Assembly (NCBI GenBank): GCA_027489535.1
Contig: JAIXZO010000005.1
Span: forward strand, 1 to 36,400
DNA length: 36,400 bases
From: Hyphomicrobiales bacterium
GTDB lineage: Bacteria > Pseudomonadota > Alphaproteobacteria > Rhizobiales > Beijerinckiaceae
Direction: 5' to 3'
The translations under genes and the position numbers were made by a program. The notes under the pieces are model-generated. The model searched no databases, had not been told where the DNA came from, and saw nothing but the letters and a program-made list of their open reading frames with translations. This document shows, in pieces, positions 31,862-36,400 of this stretch; within the stretch, counting starts at the first letter, position 1, and every line of letters begins with the position of its first letter.

Positions 31862-33292
31862 ATGCAGAAGATCGCCGCCTCCCATGTTCTCGATGCCGGC
31901 GGCACGCGCCGCGACGTGATTTTGGACATCGAGGGCGGGCTCGTCTCCGCCGTGTCCCCGGCCGGCGGCGCGGCCTGCGAGGACGTCGTCGTGATGCCCG
32001 CGCCCGTCAACGCGCATGATCATGCGCGCTCGATGCGCGCCTCGTCCTTCGGCGGTTTCGGCAAGCCGCTGGAAACGTGGATTCACCGTTGGGCGCTGCT
32101 GGCCCCGGTCGATCCCTATACCGCCTCGCTCGCGCCCTTCGCCCGCTCGGCCTTGGGCGGGCAGGCCGCGGTGATGAACCACGTCACCCGGCCGATGGGC
32201 CTCACCGACCAGCCGACCGAGGCGGCGGAAGTGGCGCGCGCGGCCCTGGACGTCGGCATCCGCCTCGCCTACGGCGTCGGCATGCGCGACATCAACCCCT
32301 TGGTGAACGGCCCCGCCGACTCGGTGCTCGACGCGCTCGATCCCGAAACCCGCGCGGAAATCGAGGGCCGCTTTCTCGGCCCCGTAAAACCCCTCGCCGA
32401 GCAGATGGCGCTGGTGGATGCGATCGCCGAGCGCATCGAAGGCCCGACGGTGAGCGTGCAATACGCTCCCAACGCCCCGCATTGGTGCTCCGACGCGATG
32501 TGGGAAGCCGTCGCCGAAGGATCGGCGCGGACGGGCCGGCGCATCACCACCCATTTTCTCGAGACCAAATATCAGCGCGAATGGGCCGACCGGACCTATC
32601 CGCAAGGGATCGTGCGGCGCTTCAAGGAAATGGGCGTGCTGACCTCGCGCCTCACGCTGGCGCATTGCGTCTACGCGCGGCCGGACGAGTTGGAGATGAT
32701 CGCCGAGGCGGGCTGCACCATTTCGGCCAACACGTCCTCCAACCTTGCGCTGCGGTCCGGCATCGCGCCCGTCGCCGAAATGCTGCGGCGCGGCTGCAAG
32801 GTGGCCTTCGGCCTCGACGGTCAGGCCTTCGACGAGGACGACGACGCGCTGCGCGAAATGCGGCTGTTGTGGTCGCTTCACGCCGGATGGGGCTTCGATA
32901 CGCAGGCCACGACGACCGACATTCTGCGCATCGCCTTCGAGAACGGCCGCGAGGCTTTGGGTGCGCCGAAGGGCGGCACGGTGGCGGCGGGTTCCGCCGC
33001 CGATCTGCTCGTGCTCGACCGTGCGGCGCTCGACGAAGACGCCGTGATGGATCTCGACCCGCTCGAACTGATGTTCGCCCGCGCCCGCAAGCAGCATGTG
33101 CGCGAATTGATCGTCGCCGGCCGCACCGTGGTCCGCGACGGCAAAGTGCTCGGGGTCGATCTCGACGCGGCTCATCGCGAGTTGCGGGCGCATTACCGCG
33201 CCGGATTCGCGGCCCGCACGGGATTGCGCAAGGCTTTGCCGAATTTGGAAGTCGCCGTCCGCAATTTCTACATGCGCAACGGCTGCTGCTGA
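31862..33292 (+). CDS. Amidohydrolase-superfamily aminohydrolase (cytosine-deaminase/chlorohydrolase-like)
   Basis: This metal-dependent hydrolase of 476 residues has ligands His52 and His54 (NAHDHARS), the HxxE pair His231/Glu234 (THFLET), His268 (LAHCV) and Asp319 (GLDG). This is the set of mononuclear aminohydrolases that deaminate or hydrolyse purines, pyrimidines, triazines and related rings. The C-terminal composite-domain strands (SAADLLVLDRA, ELIVAGRTVVRDGKV) are normal. The protein ends unusually in NGCC. The Asp usually followed by Ser or Ala is in LDG here. It is convergent with the D-amino-acid dehydratase-like gene 11 bases away and is another hydrolase of cyclic nitrogen compounds in this window. 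Confidence 0.88.
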   Translation: MQKIAASHVLDAGGTRRDVILDIEGGLVSAVSPAGGAACEDVVVMPAPVNAHDHARSMRASSFGGFGKPLETWIHRWALLAPVDPYTASLAPFARSALGGQAAVMNHVTRPMGLTDQPTEAAEVARAALDVGIRLAYGVGMRDINPLVNGPADSVLDALDPETRAEIEGRFLGPVKPLAEQMALVDAIAERIEGPTVSVQYAPNAPHWCSDAMWEAVAEGSARTGRRITTHFLETKYQREWADRTYPQGIVRRFKEMGVLTSRLTLAHCVYARPDELEMIAEAGCTISANTSSNLALRSGIAPVAEMLRRGCKVAFGLDGQAFDEDDDALREMRLLWSLHAGWGFDTQATTTDILRIAFENGREALGAPKGGTVAAGSAADLLVLDRAALDEDAVMDLDPLELMFARARKQHVRELIVAGRTVVRDGKVLGVDLDAAHRELRAHYRAGFAARTGLRKALPNLEVAVRNFYMRNGCC

Positions 33293-33303
33293 AGTCGGCC
33301 GCT

Positions 33304-34389
33304 CTAGGTCAGCCGCCCGCGCGCCGCGACGGGCCATTCCCCGACGATCTCGTCGCCGCGCACGGCGACGAAGCTGTCGACCATGTTGACCACGACGCAG
33401 ACGTGATTGGGGACGATCCGCACCACGTCGCCGATTTGCGGCCGGTCGTTGCAGGCGGAAAGGTCCAAAAAGCCGTGCTCTTCCGCGAAGCGCGCGATCT
33501 TGGCCTGCGGATGTTCGAGAATCAGCCCGTGCCCGTCGAGCCCGCCGCCGGTGTCGCTCGTCAGCGTCTTCGAGCCCGAATCCAGAATGCCCCGGTCGGG
33601 CGCGGCGCGGCTGACCACGGTGGCGTAGACGGTGAGGGCGCAATCGGCCTCCGTCGCGAGCCCCGCCCGCATCATCATGCGGTCATTATAGATGTAGGTG
33701 CCCGCGCGATGCTCCGTCGCGCCCTTGATCGCCCCCAGATTGGCCAGATTCGGCGTCCCGCCGGTGGAGATGATCCGCGCGTCCAGCCCCGCCTCGCGCA
33801 CGCCCGCCAGCGCCTCGTCCAGAAATCGCTGCGTTTCCGCCATGCGGTCTTCGGGCGGATAGAGCATGAAGCCCGCGAAGGAGAGGCCGGGCCGGGACGC
33901 GATGTCCTTGGCGAGCGCCACGGCTTCCGCGACCGTTTCCACGCCGGCGCGCTTGCGTCCGGTATCGCATTCGACGACCACGTCGAGATCGCGCCCGCCG
34001 ATGCGGGCCGCTTCCGGCAAACCGGCGACCACGGTCGGACTGTCGGCGGCGACCGTCATCTTCGCCCGCGACAGCAACGCGCCTAAGCGGCCCAACTTCT
34101 GCTCGCCCAGTATGTTGTAGGTGATGAGAATGTCGTCGAAACCGGCATCCGCCATCACTTCGGCTTCGCCGATCTTCTGGCAGGTCAGCCCCCGCGCCCC
34201 CGCCGCGCGCTGCATCGCGGCGACGGCGGGGCTCTTGTGCGTCTTCACGTGCGGCCGGTTGGCCACGCCCGCGGCGTCGCACATCGCCTGAATGCGGGCG
34301 ACGTTGCGCTCGACGACATCGAGATCGACGACGACGGCGGGAGTGCCGAAGCGGCGCGCGATCTCGGCCTTGAGCGCCGCGACCGTCAC
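33304..34389 (-). CDS. Fold-type III PLP enzyme: D-serine/D-hydroxyaspartate dehydratase-like (D-threonine aldolase family)
   Basis: This protein of 361 residues has an alanine-racemase-like barrel with PLP-Lys49 in RPHVKTHK and a C-terminal metal site. The metal pair is His329-x-Cys331 (NHVC). D-threonine aldolases carry His-x-Asp there, whereas D-serine dehydratases and D-threo-3-hydroxyaspartate dehydratase carry His-x-Cys, so dehydration of a D-beta-hydroxy amino acid is favoured. The start is GTG at 34389, overlapping the stop of the RidA-family gene (GTGA). Pairing with RidA fits, because such dehydratases release reactive enamines that RidA hydrolyses to the 2-oxo acid and ammonia. Confidence 0.88.
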   Translation of the reverse strand: MTVAALKAEIARRFGTPAVVVDLDVVERNVARIQAMCDAAGVANRPHVKTHKSPAVAAMQRAAGARGLTCQKIGEAEVMADAGFDDILITYNILGEQKLGRLGALLSRAKMTVAADSPTVVAGLPEAARIGGRDLDVVVECDTGRKRAGVETVAEAVALAKDIASRPGLSFAGFMLYPPEDRMAETQRFLDEALAGVREAGLDARIISTGGTPNLANLGAIKGATEHRAGTYIYNDRMMMRAGLATEADCALTVYATVVSRAAPDRGILDSGSKTLTSDTGGGLDGHGLILEHPQAKIARFAEEHGFLDLSACNDRPQIGDVVRIVPNHVCVVVNMVDSFVAVRGDEIVGEWPVAARGRLT

Positions 34390-34850
34390 GCCGGCTTCAC
34401 CAGGAAGATGACTTCGATTTCCACCGACATGCGGTTGGGCAGCGAACCCATGCCGACCGCCGAGCGCGCATGGCGTCCGGCATCGCCGAGCACTTCGACG
34501 AACAGGTCGGAACAGCCGTTGATCACCTGCGGGTGCTCGCCGAAATCCGGCTCCGCATTCACCATGCCCAGCAGCTTGATCACCGCCTCGATGCGCCCGA
34601 GCTCGCCCAAGGCGGCCTTCGCCGTGGCGAGGAGGCCGAGCCCGGTCCGGCGCGCGTCGGCATAGCCTTGCTCGACGGTGTGGTCGCGCCCGAGACGCCC
34701 GGTCACGATGCTGCCGTCCTCGCGCCGCGGGCCCTGTCCGGAGAGATAGAGGAGATTGCCGGCGAAACGGTAGGGCACGTAGTTGGCGAGCGGAACCGCG
34801 ACCTGGGGGAGTACGAGTCCGAGGGCGGCAAGCTTCTCTTCGGGGGTCAT
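34386..34850 (-). CDS. RidA/YjgF-family enamine/imine deaminase (long subgroup)
   Basis: This protein of 154 residues is from the longer YjgF_endoribonc branch (about 150 residues versus 128 for E. coli RidA). GNLLYLSGQGP (31-41) begins the core. Arg129 in HARSAVG aligns with the substrate-carboxylate arginine (Arg105 of RidA), and VEIEVIFLV is the final strand. ATG 34850 is preferred because AGGA lies about 8 bases upstream; ATG 34865 has no ribosome site, and the open frame to 34994 is not conserved-looking. It is the first gene of a two-gene operon with the PLP dehydratase. Confidence 0.9.
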   Translation of the reverse strand: MTPEEKLAALGLVLPQVAVPLANYVPYRFAGNLLYLSGQGPRREDGSIVTGRLGRDHTVEQGYADARRTGLGLLATAKAALGELGRIEAVIKLLGMVNAEPDFGEHPQVINGCSDLFVEVLGDAGRHARSAVGMGSLPNRMSVEIEVIFLVKPA

Positions 34851-34997
34851 CACGTCGTCCTGCATCGTCGGAAAACGTCGACCGTTTTCACGAAAGTGTC
34901 CGTTGAAATGGACCGTCATTAAGGGAGAAAGAAGCCGTATTGTCGACCGGAATAACCGTAAGAAGGCCGTGATCAATACAACCCGATCGAGCAATGA

Positions 34998-35897
34998 TCA
35001 TTGCGTTCCCGCGATTCGTGTCGTCGACGGGGGCGGCGCCAGAACCCGCAACGCGCCCTTGCGGATCGTGAACCGGGCCGGCGTTTCGGTCCGCAATTCC
35101 CCGTCCACATTGACGGGCCGCGGCCGCCGCGTCGCGATCTCGAACCAGTCTCCCCGGTTCGCCCGAACGTCCGACCAATGCACATGGCTGCCCGAGCGGA
35201 GCGCCCAGGCGATCAGGGCGAGCCGCCAAAGCCGCGTCGTTTCAAGGCTGTAGAGATCCAGCTTCCCGTCGTCGATGGTCGCATCCGGCGCAACGGTCAG
35301 CCCGCCCCCGTGATGCCGGCCGTTCCCCACCGCCAACATCAAGCTCCGCGCCGCCGCCGTCCCGAACTCCCCCTCGATCCGCACATAAAAGCTGCGCGAC
35401 CGCAGAATCACCCGCAGCGCCGTCAGCAGATACCCCCCGCGCCCGAAGCGCCGCTTGGTATCGTCCGACAATTCCGCCGCAAGATCCGCCGAAAGCCCTA
35501 CGCTCGCCGCGTTCAGAAAAGGAATGCCGTTGACCATCCCGACGTCGACCGCGCGGGGTGCCGCCGTCGCGATGACCTCGACGGCGCGCAGGGGATCGGC
35601 GGGGATCTCAAGGGTCCGGGCGAAATCGTTGGCGGTGCCGAGCGGCAGCACGCCCATGACCGGGCCGCCGTCGAGCAGTTCGCGCGCGACCGCGCCCAGC
35701 GTGCCGTCCCCTCCGCCGACGACGACGAGACCATGATCCGCGCGGCCGGCACGCGCGGCGCGGGCCAGATCGTCGGCCGGTCCGGCGAGGGTACGGGAAA
35801 CGACGATGTCGGCTTCCGTCAAAGCGGATGCGATGCGCTCGGGCGAGACGTCTCCCGTGCGGCTTCCCGGATTGATCAACAGAAGCGCGCGGCGCAC
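34998..35897 (-). CDS. Diacylglycerol/sphingosine kinase-family lipid kinase (YegS/BmrU-type)
   Basis: This ATP-dependent lipid kinase family protein has 299 residues. After RALLLINPGSRTG (strand 1 with NP) come the nucleotide-binding GGGDGT (VVVGGGDGTLGAV) and the LGTANDFAR motif. The C-terminal beta-sandwich contains NGRHHGGGLTVAPDATIDDGKLDLY and VNVDGE. GTG 35897 is chosen since it opens directly at the conserved first strand and GGGGGA lies several bases upstream. The open frame runs upstream to 36185 through low-complexity Arg/Pro sequence that is unlikely to be translated. It may phosphorylate diacylglycerol or a related lipid; it is not visibly linked to the catabolic modules. Confidence 0.9.
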   Translation of the reverse strand: MRRALLLINPGSRTGDVSPERIASALTEADIVVSRTLAGPADDLARAARAGRADHGLVVVGGGDGTLGAVARELLDGGPVMGVLPLGTANDFARTLEIPADPLRAVEVIATAAPRAVDVGMVNGIPFLNAASVGLSADLAAELSDDTKRRFGRGGYLLTALRVILRSRSFYVRIEGEFGTAAARSLMLAVGNGRHHGGGLTVAPDATIDDGKLDLYSLETTRLWRLALIAWALRSGSHVHWSDVRANRGDWFEIATRRPRPVNVDGELRTETPARFTIRKGALRVLAPPPSTTRIAGTQ

Positions 35898-36282
35898 TCG
35901 AACATCCCCCGTCCATCCCCGCTTCCGGCCGAACGGCCGGGCTCGAGACAACGCCCGACGAACGGTCGCGTTCAGGGATGGCGGCCGGGAGGGCGACCGG
36001 AACCACCCGTGAAGAAGGGCGTTGAAACGGGGTGAAGCAGCGGGACCGACGGTCGACAGCCGCTCTGCGAGCGTCGGAGGGGTCCGCTGCCGGGCAAAGA
36101 ACCGGCAAACGGGGGAGGGCGGGCCGAAACGCGGGAGCGGAGTGCCTGTTCCGACGGCGGGTTGCCGCTTCCTTAGCCGCCGCAACCTGTGGAAAACCGG
36201 GATAGTGGTCTGATTTGCATGATGTTTTTAAGAAGGTGGGCGGAAATGGAGCCGGTCTGCCGCATTTTCCCGCAGAAGCGTG
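35898..36282. other. Long intergenic region before the putative rrn promoter
   Basis: This 385-base stretch holds no convincing gene. The part next to 35898 must contain the lipid-kinase promoter (leftward), but no clear hexamer pair was found. Around 36211-36233 there is a short AT-rich block (GATTTGCATGATGTTTTTAA) about 50-70 bases upstream of the right-end promoter, where an UP element or activator site could lie. Confidence 0.5.
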
Positions 36283-36312
36283 TTGACTCCTTCCTGCTTG
36301 CCCCCCTATAAA
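36283..36312 (+). promoter_or_regulatory. Strong promoter, probably of an rRNA operon
   Basis: TTGACT (36283-36288) and TATAAA (36307-36312) are separated by 18 bases. A GC-rich discriminator (CCGCCCAC) follows. No start codon with a ribosome site follows in the remaining 88 bases. Near-consensus hexamers, GC discriminator and a long untranslated leader are typical of alphaproteobacterial rrn promoters. The 16S gene itself would lie beyond the window, so this is an inference. Confidence 0.55.
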
Positions 36313-36400
36313 CCGCCCACACACGGCGACGGCGCGGCCAGATGGTTGTGACGGGATGGCCGGATTTGACGTCTCCCAGCAGGGTTGGCTTGGTGCCGAC

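Noticed and set aside
30608-33643. A 1011-codon open frame on the - strand
   Set aside because: It is antisense to the aldo/keto reductase and aminohydrolase, both with complete catalytic sites; it has low-complexity composition and no family features.
34991-35004. Perfect 14-base palindrome GCAATGATCATTGC at the lipid-kinase stop codon
   Set aside because: About two perfect 14-base palindromes are expected by chance in a window of this size; it overlaps a stop codon and has no loop or T-run. Kept only as a weak operator possibility for the RidA gene.
35898-36185. N-terminal extension of the lipid kinase
   Set aside because: The extension is Arg/Pro-rich with no membrane segment or domain, and a GTG with a ribosome site opens exactly at the conserved first strand.
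1-36400. Prophage, IS element, integrase or CRISPR array
   Set aside because: No transposase, integrase, phage structural gene, terminal inverted repeat or spaced direct repeats were seen on reading both strands.

Overview
The window is high-GC DNA from an alphaproteobacterium, most likely a rhizobial-type (Hyphomicrobiales) lineage. The grounds are the base composition, the many solute-binding-protein transporters (one TRAP, one polar amino-acid ABC, one peptide ABC), and an initiator tRNA-Met tail at the left edge, where alphaproteobacterial rRNA operons end. The right edge carries a strong promoter (TTGACT, 18 bases, TATAAA, GC-rich discriminator) that looks like the start of a second rRNA operon on the same strand. 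If so, the window is a complete 36 kb catabolic segment between two directly oriented rrn operons. No phage, IS element, CRISPR array or toxin system was seen. Nearly all the DNA is coding, in tightly overlapping operons.

Module 1 (about 0.3-11.0 kb) concerns two-carbon transfer and sugar-acid-like chemistry. It holds a full-length transketolase, a convergent LysR regulator, and a divergent operon: SDR dehydrogenase, two-gene split transketolase, TRAP transporter dctPQM, an L-threonate-dehydrogenase-like enzyme, and a phosphotriesterase-family hydrolase. The full-length transketolase has Ile and Asn where E. coli TktA has Arg358 (phosphate contact) and Asp469 (acceptor C2-OH contact). No sugar kinase is present. 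I infer a pathway acting on an imported, unphosphorylated carboxylate sugar.

Module 2 (about 11.1-21.1 kb) has a hydantoinase and GntR/FCD regulator, a leftward operon (binding protein, two permeases, ATPase, DUF6282-like hydrolase), and a rightward operon encoding a three-part HcnABC/LhpBEF-like FAD dehydrogenase plus a DapA-fold lyase or deaminase. The two operons diverge from one small promoter region. The set suggests uptake of a cyclic amide or (D-)imino/amino acid, ring opening, oxidation to an imine and deamination.

Module 3 (about 21.1-33.3 kb) is a peptide/amide locus. A leftward operon (peptide-binding protein, isoaspartyl peptidase, ketopantoate-reductase-like protein, SDR) diverges from a rightward one (MarR regulator, creatininase-family hydrolase, DppBCDF-type ABC transporter). 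An aldo/keto reductase and an aminohydrolase follow. It resembles the E. coli iaaA-gsiABCD locus, rearranged.

The right end (33.3-36.4 kb) has a D-amino-acid dehydratase/aldolase-family PLP enzyme coupled to a RidA-family protein, a diacylglycerol-kinase-family lipid kinase, and the putative rrn promoter. Substrates of all three modules are inferred from families and gene order, not known.
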